Both the position numbers and the translations under genes were made by a program. The notes below the pieces were generated by a model, which searched no databases, was not told the DNA's origin, and saw nothing but the letters and a program-made list of their open reading frames with translations. This document shows positions 46,450-56,911 of a stretch of 64,000 nt of DNA, piece after piece. The stretch comes from Buxus sempervirens (taxonomy: Eukaryota > Streptophyta > Magnoliopsida > Buxales > Buxaceae), in contig OX387182.1 in NCBI GenBank assembly GCA_947561395.2, forward strand, positions 42,897,949 through 42,961,948, written 5' to 3'. Each line of letters starts with the position of its first letter. The stretch's first letter is position 1.

Positions 46450-48825
46450 GTACGCAAGTGGCCCGGGGTATTAACACGACAAGCCAACACTAACGCACGA
46501 TCTAGACGGACTGTGGATCCACGACTTTTTATGCGGCCTAAACTCGTATAAGAATTACCCATGCAATTATTTTTACCGAACAAAACCTGAAAAATTAACT
46601 GCCCAAAGTATAACTCAAACCAAATGAACCTTGTTGTTCACTTACCGTAAATCCCTAGGCCATTCTGCCTTTCGGGATGCCATAGGCTTATTTGCCTTTC
46701 TCATCTAACAAGAAGCCTCAGCTTCGATTGCCAATTACAACTCGCGAATCACTTTATCAACCCAAATCATTAACGACTAAAGGTATAAAATAATTTTATA
46801 AACCAATTTTATAAAATATCCACGGTTGTTTTGAAATTGTCGTTTACTCTGCAGATTGAATTCTAACTAGTGAATTATATGCTAAACCTGATTTAAGCTA
46901 TAAGGAATTGGTATGCGTGCTATACATCGTTGGAAAACTCTATGAATCTAGTTTCAAACGCAACAAACGGTGCTAAAATTGGAGTTTCCTACAAGAAATT
47001 ATGGATGTTTTACTACAGGTGGTTATAACCTGCCGCGAAATTAAATGGACGGAAATCATCAAATTCTCATGATTTTTCTTGCAATACTTCGAGTTCCAAT
47101 TGGTCCTAAACCAATTCCATTCAACTACAAATACCTTAAACTAAATTTTAGAATGCTAATATGAATTTTTATGCGAATATTCCTAGCCTTCGCAAGCCAC
47201 CGAAATCTTACACAGGTTTAAGACAGCCTAACAAAAGTGTTGCTATGTGTTAATTTCAAAGTGTTTCTATACTACAAATCAACTGTCTAACACAGGTGCT
47301 GTCTCCGGGCATTATTACATTGGCTCATCAACGAGAAATGAGCAAAGCATCCATATCCCATTCCAAAGTCTAATAGAATCCATAGAAGACCCTAAATCCC
47401 CTATCAATTTCATTCCCATCACAACCTTCATCAGCTAAAATACAAACCCATGAAAGAGTGAGCCACCGAAAAACCAATTTCAGAGTGCCCTAAAAGCATA
47501 ACAGTAACCTTATATCAATTCAAGCAACCGCCAAGACAACCCAAATTGAATGACAATCCTACAGATTTTACTAGCTCAACCTCCTAGGAACAAGGATAGC
47601 TAAGCCATATAAAGTATAATAAACAGAGAACCTAAATCAGCACCTATTGTGATCAAACCATCTCATGCTAAATCAGAACCTAAATTAGCATTTTCTCATG
47701 CCAAATCAAAATCTAAAATCAAAACCTAGATTAGAGTTCTCATCACAATTATTACACTATAGAAGAATCCAACAATAAAATTCTAGCAATAGAAATCCCA
47801 TCACAAATTAAGTTTAAGTCTGTCGATCACCCCAAATAATGACTGACTAACAAAAATTTCAACCCGACAGAATAATCTGTTCAATCCATTTCAATCAATT
47901 TGTTTCAATCAATTCCATACAACCCTAACTAAATTCATGGAGAGAACTGCAACTCCTGGATGCAGGTTTTGTTATATTTTGGTGAAGTCAAAAGAACCCC
48001 ACGCAGACAGTCGCACGACTGTTCTCTTGGGCATTTTCTTACAACATCAAAGAACATGAAGAGAAATGAAAAGAAGTCAACAGAAACCAATCGGAAACAA
48101 CCACAATCGATTAAACAGCGGAAAATTTTATGCTACTTACCGATTTTTTTGCAGAATCCACGCCCAGACAGAACCAATCGTCTAAACCCTCTTCTCGTCT
48201 TCTTCCTTTCTTTTCTTCTCCTCTTCTTTCTCTTTTCTCTTCTTCCTTTTCTTCCCCACGTTCTCTTCCTCTCTTCTCCTCCTCTCTTCTTCTCCTCTTC
48301 CACTTGTTTCTTCCTTCTTCTTCTTTTTTTTCTTTTTTTTTCTTGTTAAACCCCAACAGCACAAACAAGGACGCCCCTTCCCTCTTCTTCTTCTCTTCTT
48401 TCTCCTTTCCCCTTCTCTTCCTCCTCTCCTCCACGTCTTCTTCCTCTTGCAAATCTCCCCTTTCTTCTGCGATTTCTTCCTTGCCGCACCCTTGACGACC
48501 CAACACCCCAAAACCCCAATTGCTCAAATCGTCAATGGGTTTTGGTTTTTATTTTATTTATTTATTTTTTCTTAACCAATGAACCATGAACCATAAATCC
48601 ATTGAACCTAAACCAATCCATTGAACCAAAACCCCCTTAACCCACTAATCAAACCACCCCATTAAACTCATAACCCTTAAACCAATAACCCATTTAATAT
48701 ATTGAACCCAATTGGCTTTACTATTATTATTATATTATTTATTATGATTTTTTTTTCCAATTAATCCAATTAACTTATTAAGTCTTTATTTACTCGTATT
48801 TAAATTTTCAGGGTCTTACATAGAG

Positions 48826-49077
48826 ACCCTATATGATTCCCAATGCAGACTGTTCCGAATCATGCGATCATACATGCGGACTGGAGCTTCTACTTGTCTC
48901 GAGATCTGGGATTCCGGAGAGTCTGAGGGTACTGCGGCTAGAGGTGATGCTACTAATGCTAGAGGCCAGGGAGGAGATGGTGATGGTGGTGATGGAGCTA
49001 CGGGGATTGGAGATGGAGATACTGGCACAGGGGAGGACGCTGGACAAGGAGGAGATGGTGCTGGACCATCTAGCTGA
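48826..49077 (+). pseudogene. Transposon-type protein, segment 3 (C-terminus)
   Basis: The gene resumes after the TSD in the same frame as the end of segment 2: TLYDSQCRLFRIMRSYM, then an acidic Gly/Asp-rich tail, and a TGA at 49075-49077. Without the two insertions and two frameshifts the coding length would be about 480 codons. Confidence 0.6.
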
Positions 49078-49538
49078 TTTTATTTTTCTTGTTTAAAGAC
49101 TTGTATTTTCTATTTCTTTCTTTTTCACTTTTTAGGACAGATTTGTATACACTTTTTGGTTCCTTTGGTTGTATTTAGTTCCTAGGTCTTTTATTCTATT
49201 GAGGGTACAGCTACATCAAGCTTTGTACAGGTTCACATTATACATATATATCAGATCATTTTTTTTTTGTTAAATTTTGTCTACTTCAATTTTTCCATTT
49301 ATTTTCCTTATGTAGGAATTTATCTGTTCATTGTTGTAAGGTTTATTTTGTTTTGGCTGTATTCCGAGTCAAAAAGGTCTTAAAAATATTGTCAATGTAT
49401 TTGGGATAGGTTAGAGGTATTGCGGTTCAAACGGGGTTTTGTTCGGAGTCAAATTGAAATTGTTACGACCAACGTTCGCTGAACGTTCGCCGAACGTTCG
49501 ACCGGTGACGACATACAGAGAAACCCGAGAGCAGCGTG
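49078..49538 (+). other. 3' flank of disrupted gene
   Basis: T-rich sequence without a reading frame, ending in reiterated GAACGTTCG words (49463-49500). Such words resemble the word zones of LTR leaders, so the right part may be an older LTR. Confidence 0.4.
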
Positions 49539-51298
49539 TGTAAGACCCTGAATTTTGTGAGTATTTATTTATTTATTTAGTTATTTATTCTGATGTATAA
49601 ACTGTGTTTATCAGGTTATTTTGTGGTTTGAGGGCTTAGCCCATACTCATATGTACAGGCGTTATATAGCCATTTTTCCGAAAAATCGTAGTATTATCAT
49701 TGGTATTATTAAGGTGTAGTTATGTGATTATTAACGCGAATAGATGCTGAACATGTAGTATCTTCGGTGGGCGAGCATGCATAGGATCAAGGGGTTAAAA
49801 GGGTTGATCCACCGGCGTATACATCTCGCAAGGTAAGTGTTAAATGAGCAAATAAGGGAAAGTAGGGTTTTTAGTTTTAAACGAAATACGCGTATACTTA
49901 CGGAAATATTTTCGTTAAGTCTGGAGATCAGGCGAACTCGCGATTTCGGCTGGAGTCGCGACTAGGGCTTCTGTTCGTGAAGAACCATAAATCGCAAGTG
50001 CTGGAAGAAGGAGTTCGGAGCTGAAATTCATTGGGTTATTTCTCTCTGCTCGAGAAGATTAGTTTCGGTAGACTTTTCATTCGCGTGCGTGGCCGGAGAA
50101 GTGATCGGCCGAGGTTTTACCATTCGAGAATAAGCACACTCAGGTGAGTAGCACTGTTTTACAACTGGGATTGTGTTTTTCTGTTTCTCTCGAGATTATC
50201 TTGATGCATGAGTATATATAAAGTGATTGTGTGAGTTTTCTGGGTTTTTTCTGGTTTTCGGAAAGTTGCATAAACAGAGTCTCCGGATTGAAATTATAAT
50301 TGAAAATGAAAGTGTTTAGATTAATTTCAAATATGGTTGGGAAGTCTTCTGGGAGTATTAGGAGTGTACTGGAGTAGTTACAGACCTTCACAAACCGGCC
50401 AGTCATGTAGATCTCAAAATAACAGAGAAATGAAAACCACAGGGGGTATCCGCTCACCTCGCGCTCACCGGCGTTCACCTCGGAGGTAGGCGCCCCGTTA
50501 ATAATGACCTACCGCCGATCCCGCGCCCACCTCGCGCTCATCTCGCGCGAAGTAGAAAACGAGGCGCCCATCTCGCGCGAATCTCGCGCCCACCTCACGC
50601 CCATCTCGCGCTCACCTAGCGTCGGGTGAGCGGCAGGTCGATTTTGCCCTTTTTCTTCACCGCCGACCGGCGCTCACCTCGCGCCCACCTCAATAGGTGA
50701 GCGGCAGACCTATTTTGCTTACCGAAATGGAATTTCTGATTTGACCAAGAGTATTTGCATTACTTAGGGGTTAAACCACTTCACTATTCACTTGGTTAGG
50801 AACCTGGGAAACCATTTTGCCTATGAAATTAATAGAGGAAAAATTTGTGAACATCTTATGAGTTTTAAGTTGAGTTTAGGTTGCTTATGAGTATTGTGCC
50901 GGACACCAAACTAGTAAGAGTTACCAGTTACTTTTCCTTGTTCTATACACTGTTTTGATTGAGAAGTTCTTGTATTTCTGGTTTCACTTGTTGGAAACTT
51001 TATACGTATTGAAAGGTTTTCTTTGGTATGAATGGATTGAGTTTTACTTTCATATGACTTGTGTTATGGAAATGAGAAAATACTGAATGTACTTGAGGTA
51101 CTGCTTGGTCCAGAGGGACAGGTGATGAATTGTGATGAGTTATTACATGATGTGGAATGAATGGTTTTGTTTTGATATTGAAATCGAGATTATACGATGT
51201 TTACTATTTTGGTCTAGCTTGTCCTGGATCCAGATGTTTAAGCTTAGTAATGTGATGTTATTGTTGGTTGTTGGAATTGCATGGCCTTGTGTGTTGCC

Positions 51299-51445
51299 AC
51301 GACCGGTGTAGAGCAGCCAGAAACCCTGAGTAGGCCTGGTTGTCAATGCAGAAACCCGGGGAGTAGGCCTGCATTGGATGACGAAACCCTGAGTAGGCCG
51401 TCATTTCAGAGTATCCGAAACCCTGAGTAGGCCGGAACTGTGTAC
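51299..51445 (+). repeat. Stem-variable hairpin array
   Basis: Four GAAACCC..GTAGGCC units with arms AGCCA/TGGTT, CAATGCA/TGCATTG and ATGAC/GTCAT, and a weaker last stem. It is the single-cluster version of the family C array. Confidence 0.85.
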
Positions 51446-51660
51446 ATGGAGGTGTGGAGTGTCTACTTGGCATGTTTAATTTATCAACCAAACGATAGTC
51501 ATGACATTGACCAATCGATGTGTTATTGTATTTAACTGAGATGTGATTTGTTTGATTTGAACTTGGGAAATTGATGTTGGTTGTTTAAACGTATTGTAGT
51601 GTTGTCGATGCATAGTTTTAAAAGATGATTCAACTATTTCTGCATGCATGTGCTACTCGC

Positions 51661-51780
51661 TGAGATATTCGTATCTCACTCTGTTGTTGTTCTATTTTTT
51701 CAGATACTCGTGGTGAGGCGATTACTGGGGTAGATCCTGCTGAGGCATATAGGGAGGAAGACTACTATTACCTTCCTTAG
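51661..51780 (+). other. UUCG hairpin and micro-exon
   Basis: TGAGATA-TTCG-TATCTCA (51661-51678) has seven perfect pairs and a UUCG-type loop. TTTTTTCAG then opens a frame starting DTRGEAITGVDPAE and ending YREEDYYYLP before TAG at 51778-51780. Confidence 0.6.
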
Positions 51781-52029
51781 ACTTGTAGGTTATCTGTTCC
51801 GAATTTGAGAACTTGAATTAATTGAGATGTATTAAAGTAATTGGGGATGAACCATATGATTTCAGTTCAGTTTAAATGTTACAATTTTGCATAAATGGAA
51901 ATGTGCACTCTGTTAGGTTATAGATGTATGATTATCCAGCGATCATAAATTGATTAACGATCCTTGCCTAACCTCCGTGAGACGTGTTATATCTTTAATG
52001 AACAACACGGATCCGGGGCGTTACAGAGA

Positions 52030-52041
52030 TGGTATCAGAGA
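52030..52041 (+). other. Primer binding site, initiator Met tRNA
   Basis: TGGTATCAGAGA lies four bases after the LTR end. It matches the initiator Met PBS except at the last base. Confidence 0.88.
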
Positions 52042-52179
52042 CTTAAGCTGGAAAAATTTGAGGTTTAGGTAGTATGACCATAGAAAACCCTGGGGAAATG
52101 TTGTGCGTACGCTAGTGTAAACACAAATTTCGTGTATTTCCTTTAACACAAAATAAAGTGACTACAGATAATATAAATT
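52042..52179 (+). mobile_element. Interior start of family C element, interrupted
   Basis: 138 bases of leader before the Tat element. The last five bases AAATT (52175-52179) are the predicted TSD, to be found again after the Tat 5' LTR outside the window. Confidence 0.6.
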
Positions 52180-52804
52180 TGATAAAAAGAGGGATTTTAC
52201 TCTCTTTGGTGCTCGATCACGTGAGCGTCCTCTGATTGACGAGTGATTTGATGTAGATGAATGCCAGGTGGCGTTCTTCAATTTCGGAGTGGTTGTATGT
52301 GTTCTTCACTCCGGGATTTGCGCTTGCTTCTGCTAGTTTGTTGACTTGAGAGAGGATTTTCTCTTTATAGAGAAGTGCCTCTTTCTTCTTTGGGAGGAGG
52401 TTTTCTCTTCAAGAGAAGTGCTCCTTTCTTCTTTTGGTGGAGGATCTACTCCTGCCTTTGAGTTGTTTATGCTTTTGGTAGAGGGTTTTCTCTTCCAGAG
52501 AATTCCTCCAGGACTTCTTTGATTTGCTTCTCTTCAGTTGACGGGTTTTCTCTTTAAAGGAATTTCTCCAGAGCTTCAGCTTTTCTACCCCTTTTTGATT
52601 TGATCTGTGTCCTCTATTTATAGAGTTAAAATTACAGGGAATTGACACATTTACCCCTTAAGGGATAAATAACAGAATTTTAAATTAAAATATCCCATAT
52701 TTATCTTATGGGATATGGACTCACAATTTGGGTTTAATGAGCTATTCTTTGACAAGCCCATTTACAAACATGGGTTATGGGCCTTGTAAATTTTGATGCC
52801 TACA
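52180..52804 (-). mobile_element. 3' LTR of Tat-lineage element
   Basis: On the minus strand it runs TGTAGGCATC to CTTTTTATCA (625 bases). A minus-strand PPT (AAGGGGGCA) sits directly upstream at 52807-52815, and a TATA box lies within. The leader side has imperfect direct repeats of AAGAGAAAACCC / GAATTCCTCC type (52330-52570). The 5' LTR is outside the window. Confidence 0.8.
52615..52622 (-). promoter_or_regulatory. TATA box of Tat LTR
   Basis: CTCTATAAATAGAGG on the minus strand, about 180 bases from the LTR start. The flanks CTCTA/TAGAG are themselves inverted repeats. Confidence 0.65.
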
Positions 52805-52817
52805 AATGCCCCCTTGA
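52805..52817 (-). other. Polypurine tract of Tat element
   Basis: The minus strand reads CTCAAGGGGGCATT directly before the LTR TG. It fixes the orientation of the element. Confidence 0.75.
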
Positions 52818-53710
52818 GGTTTGTTTATTTAAAAATTTCATAATAAACAAGCCTCAACTCATTCTACATGGAATTTGTAAAACCATTTCTTCTTTTTTTC
52901 TTTTTTTCTTTTTTTTTTTTTTTTTCTCAAACCTATGGACGTATGAATAGTCCACTTTTTCTTTTTCTTTTTCAGATTTTTTTTTTTTTTGAAATGTTGA
53001 CTTTTGTGATCAACCTTTTTCTTTTTTTTTAAGGGGAAGATGACGTGAGTTATCAACCCCTATTATTTTTCTCTTCTTTTTTTTTTTTTTTTAATTTGAA
53101 AATAATCCAAAACAACCGTTTCCCCCTTGTTGCTGAGTTTGATATGTTCTTGAACTCTATCCAACTTGATCGACTTGTAGTCGATGATCTTCACTTAGAG
53201 ATGAGACATTCTCACGGCTGGATCGACTTGTAGATGAGTTTCACTTGGAGAAGGAGACTCTTGTTTGTTGTATCAGAGTTCCTGTCAAATTAAAACACTT
53301 CATCTTTATAATCCCAAGCTTGCTCATCCGTGGACATAACTCCCATTCTCTTGTTGATATTTCTTGATCTCTTTTTAAGATTTCCGGTTTTTGTTACCGA
53401 ACCTTACTTTTGTTGGAGGACGATTGATTCCATCGAAGGACTTCAACACTTCTTTTGTTGGAGAACGATTGATTCCATCGAAGGACTTCAACACTTGCAG
53501 GTACATTCTTCTTCTTGTTTAATCTGATATATATATATTTTTTTTGTTATGCCAACTATAGATTTTCGGTTTGGCTTGGATGAGTATACAACCGGATGAG
53601 TGGTCCTTCGTGACCAAAACCGCAATGGTTTTATGGGGCATCCGGGGGTGTCTGTCTCTGCCTTGCCGAGAATACTTCATGCCTTGCCAAGTTCTTTCAT
53701 GGTGGTAAAC
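52818..53710 (-). mobile_element. 3' untranslated interior of Tat element
   Basis: Long T-runs (52885-53095) alternate with unique sequence. A 45-base tandem duplication is at 53408-53497. A less exact duplication with GATCGACTTGTAG is at 53168-53262. No gene is supported. Confidence 0.6.
53408..53497. repeat. 45-base tandem duplication
   Basis: Two copies starting CTTTTGTTGGAG and ending TTCAACACTT (53408-53452 and 53453-53497), differing by one base. Each contains ATTGATTCCATCGAAGG. Confidence 0.9.
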
Positions 53711-53902
53711 AGAAATTCCAGCAATGTAGTAAACAAGGATGAAGATCATGCCACTAAAGGCCCAAACAATGCCGAGAATGCCAAACGCACCGCACTTGTC
53801 ACCACCCTTGGTGGGATCGATCTGGCTCTTGTACTTGATCACCGTCAACACTGGAACGTAAGGAAAGAGAAGATTGGTGATGAACTCAGCAATGAGAGCC
53901 CG
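53711..53902 (-). pseudogene. Captured fragment of a PIP2-type aquaporin
   Basis: On the minus strand 64 codons match the first two membrane helices of plant plasma-membrane aquaporins: [13 protein letters not shown], then [18 protein letters not shown], then [15 protein letters not shown], ending VYYIAGIS. Family proteins usually read YCTAGISGGHINPAV here; the NPA loop is absent and similarity stops at GIS, where I recall PIP exon 1 ending. Upstream N-terminal coding is also missing. The copy has family-atypical residues (YI for CT, VP for VT), so it is not functional. It lies in the 3' interior of the Tat element on the same strand as pol, so it would be part of the element's RNA. This is a transduced host gene piece. 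Confidence 0.75.
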
Positions 53903-54444
53903 TGCTCTTCACCTTCTTTTCCTGTAACCATCTTGACGGTGTCGTACGGTTGCTCTGTTCTCTTATATCAGAGAAGAAAGACCTGACGCATGGGAGGGCT
54001 TTCTTTAATTGCTTTCAATACACGCTCAAGAAAGACTGATGCATGGGAGGGCTTTGCTTTAATTGGCTTTGCTTTAATTGCTTCCAAGACACGCTCAAGA
54101 AGACCTGACGCAGAAGGTCTTGTTCCTGCAGTACCAAAGGAATTAATAAGGAGAAATGGCATAAAAAAAAAGAGAGAGATGGGGACGTGAGAGAGAGAAA
54201 AAGTAAGTGAAGGGGAAGAACATGTGGGAGAGGGAGAAGAGAAAAAAAAATGGAGAGAGAGAACACGTTGGAGCATAAAAAAAATTTGCACAAAGAGGAT
54301 GGATGGTGGAAAGAGGAAATTATGAGCCATTAATGAAGAAAGAGAAAAGAGAAAAAAAAAAATAGAAGTGAAAAAGAAAGTGAAGACAAGGAGCCTTCAC
54401 GTTTTTTTTTTTTTTTTGTTTTTTTGTTGAAACAACTCGTCTCA

Positions 54445-54485
<41 letters not shown>
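53903..54485 (+). other. Region upstream of the PMD exon, including putative intron end
   Basis: A 65-base phrase (ATGGGAGGGCTTT..CACGCTCAAGAA) is partly duplicated at 53990-54100. A purine-rich stretch (54150-54390) and T-runs follow. The last T-run ends TTACAG at 54486, a likely 3' splice site. The first exon of the PMD gene, including its ATG, should lie in or left of this stretch, but I cannot fix it. Confidence 0.4.
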
Positions 54486-54486
54486 G

Positions 54487-56787
54487 TAATAACTTCATCA
54501 TCAGTGACAAAGTTGCCTCGGGATGGGTGGATAGCTGAACACAATGATCCTGCTTTGAAAGGAAAGTATTTGTGCTTTCCTCAGGTCAAAGTGAGATACC
54601 ATTCAGATTTGAAGGAAGTTCCAATCAAGGAACTAAGACTTGTTACTCACGATCCCATGATTGGCTCTTTTAGCCATGTAAGTGTGAACCGTGACAAAGC
54701 ACTTGATGTTAGCCCGATTAGTGAGTATCCTCCCCAAGAAGAAATGTCCAGAGAAGACTTGATGAGAATGGAACGCCAGCCATCTTTATGTTCTCCTCCT
54801 CATCACAGATTTTGTGAAAATCCCCTTGTCCCCAAGCCAATGGTTGCATTGAAGATTGGAGATGGCCTAGTCAAATGGGACACGACACTTGGCTCTCGTG
54901 GAGAAATTCAATATCTTAGTGGATTTTGGGATTGGACAACTGAAGTTTATAATAAACTTCTTAGTGTTGATCGTACCAAGGAGCTTGCACTTGCAGTCTA
55001 TCCAGCATCTTTTGATTATGCTCGTCCTGCCAACATGTACCGTGCTCTTTGCGAAGTATGGTGTCCAGCGACAAATACGTTTGTCACGAGCCGTGGCGAG
55101 ATAAGTATCTCTTTGTGGGATATCCATCAAATCACCGGTCTTTCTACCAGCGGCGAATACTATGAAGAGGTTGTCCCCTGCCTGGATGAATTAAATTCAT
55201 TACCAAAGTCTTGCTCTTATCTATTCAAGGCATTTGCTTTGATCACCCTTGAGAAGAATTTTGATCGAGTCAGACATTCAGATTGGCTTGAATTTTGGTA
55301 TCCAAAGGCTAAGCGCATTCCTAATCCTCGTGTTTCTTTAGATTACAAGAATGCATCTCACGCTTTCTATTTTGACAAGAAGACAGGTGAGAGTCATCAA
55401 TCCAAGAAGATATATCGGACTTCTATTCATATGGATGCCATAGAAGGCAAACGGAAAGACGGTGTGAACCCAATCTTCCGCTTGAATTTTCCTGTGGATT
55501 CTTCTACTGACGGAGAAGCAAGGATTGCTGCATACTTAGCTTTATGGCTTTGCCGGTATGCTCTACCAATTGGAGAGGATTTCATTCGTCCCGGAACTTT
55601 TAGAATTGCTTCTCAGATGGCTCAGGGAGTCACTTACAGTTTGGTTCCTCCAATTTTGGCCAGCATATACAGAGGACTTTCGAATACTTATATTAGTATT
55701 CGAAAAGATGGTAATCTAGGAACGGCATCTTCTCCTTTCCCTGGTCATTTTCTTTATGCATGGATGGGTTTGTATTTTGCACGTGGAGTATTTGCTGATA
55801 TTGATGAGGATTGCTGCCGCCCCCTTATCAAACGATTCCGAGGTCCTTTGAATGCATATTTCTTCTTTGAGAGTGAAGCAAAGCAAGCCAGGGACATCAT
55901 TCGTGGGACCATGACTAAGAAGGACTTCTTCTGGTATCCTGCTCCATTACACCATCCAAGGTCGGGTTTAAGAAATGACATTGGCAATCGATCGAAGGAG
56001 ACTATTGAATTCATGTTCAGCATTCGTCCTAGATTTATCATGCATCGCCGTGGATCAACCCTCACTCTTGAGATGTACAGCCCACATCGCTTTGCCAGAC
56101 AACATGGATTTCGCCAAAAACTTTCAGGAAGTCCTCTCCCTTTCTCTTTAAAAGTTGATGCTGCTTCTTTATTTAGTTTTTGGTTATCTCTAACCAGGGT
56201 TGATAGTAATGCAGAGTTCCATACCCCTTATCCTTGTGACAACCTTGTTGGTCAATGTGATCCTGATTATTTGGATTGGTGGGAGAAAATTGTTAACCCC
56301 TTTCTGGATGAGGTTAGTGTGAAGACTTTAAGTGACAGTGAAAAGTCAAGCTTCCGCATTGATTTGCATAGAAGCAAAGTAGATCGAGATGTCATGAGAA
56401 AGGCCATGAATAAGCCATTGTCTTCTTTGAGCCAGAAACGAAGTTCTTCAACTGCTTTTGAAGATCAAAGATATCCTTCCTATAAATCGCTAAAGATCAT
56501 TTTGCCGAAAGCAGCTTCAACACATGCAGAAGTCAGAGAGTTGTCATCTCCTGATGATCTTGATAATGTTCCACTCAAGACTCGCATGAGACCTCGAGCA
56601 GCATTGGTGAATGATGATAATATCAGGGAGGCAGCAAAGATAGCACGTCAAAGGGCAAGAGAAATAGAACAATCATGTTCCCACCTAACTCCTGTTTCAG
56701 AAGGCACTGCCACTCTAGTGGTTGAAACTTCTGCTCCTCAAACAACGGAATTAAATTCGAGTAATGAATCACCTAATCTTTTTGAAG
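54487..56787 (+). CDS. Plant mobile domain (PMD) protein, exon with PMD
   Basis: The open frame runs from the acceptor at 54486 without stop; codon 54504 is GTG, not ATG, and the first in-frame ATG is 54657, so the true start is probably in an upstream exon. Numbering from 54504, residues about 125-500 match the aminotransferase-like plant mobile domain: ALCEVWCPATNTF, RGEISISLWDIHQITGL (about 196-212), a WLEFWYPK block, LALWLCRYALP, and a YAWMGLYFA block. Residues 560-760 are Ser- and basic-rich. PMD proteins include host MAIN/MAIL1 and transposon-encoded forms. Here it is coded opposite to pol, between integrase and the 3' LTR, the place where antisense ORFs are known in Tat elements. The frame is intact. 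It ends at a GAAG|GTAATC donor (phase 1). Function is unknown. Confidence 0.8.
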
Positions 56788-56911
56788 GTAATCCTTTACT
56801 TCCAGTCTTTCCTCTTTCTCTCTTTTTTTTTTTTTTTTTTTTTTAACTCTTTTCCTTTTTCTTTTTTTTTTTTTTTTTTCTTCTTCTTCTTCTTCTTTTT
56901 TTTTTTTCCAG
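56788..56911 (+). other. Intron of PMD gene
   Basis: 124 bases, GT..AG, with a strong pyrimidine tract (56820-56908). Removal joins the first base of codon 762 to AT at 56912, giving Asp and keeping the frame open through exon 2. Without splicing the frame stops in the T-run at 56846. Confidence 0.75.

Larger units (their letters stand above)
45606..48820 (-). mobile_element. Family B solo LTR, reverse
   Basis: It starts TGTAGCACCCCGG and ends TTTTCAGGGTCTTACA. A perfect TSD TAGAG flanks it (45601-45605, 48821-48825). On the minus strand it has a polypurine tract (48185-48480), a donor-like GTAAGTAGC near 48133, hairpins with core TGTGGGAT (46412-46449), the short hairpin (46094-46109, one mismatch) and a micro-exon. 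It is the best reference copy of the family (3215 bases). Confidence 0.95.
49539..52025 (+). mobile_element. Family C 5' LTR
   Basis: It begins TGTAAGACCCTG and ends ATCCGGGGCGTTACA (2487 bases). A PBS follows, so this is a 5' LTR, not a solo LTR. The donor CACTCAG|GTGAGTAGC is at 50143/50144, the word zone at 50440-50720, the hairpin array at 51299-51445, the UUCG hairpin at 51661-51678, and the acceptor at 51703. The left flank is GCGTG; its partner must lie beyond the window. Confidence 0.92.

Noticed and set aside
53600..53986. Plus-strand 128-codon frame opposite the aquaporin fragment
   Set aside because: It is the antisense shadow of the PIP2-like coding piece.
54420..54485. Poly-T runs as terminators
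   Set aside because: Plant protein-coding transcription does not end this way; they look like intron pyrimidine tracts and microsatellites.
54504..54506. Start codon of the PMD protein at 54504
   Set aside because: The codon is GTG and the frame is open upstream to a splice acceptor; the start is more likely in an earlier exon.
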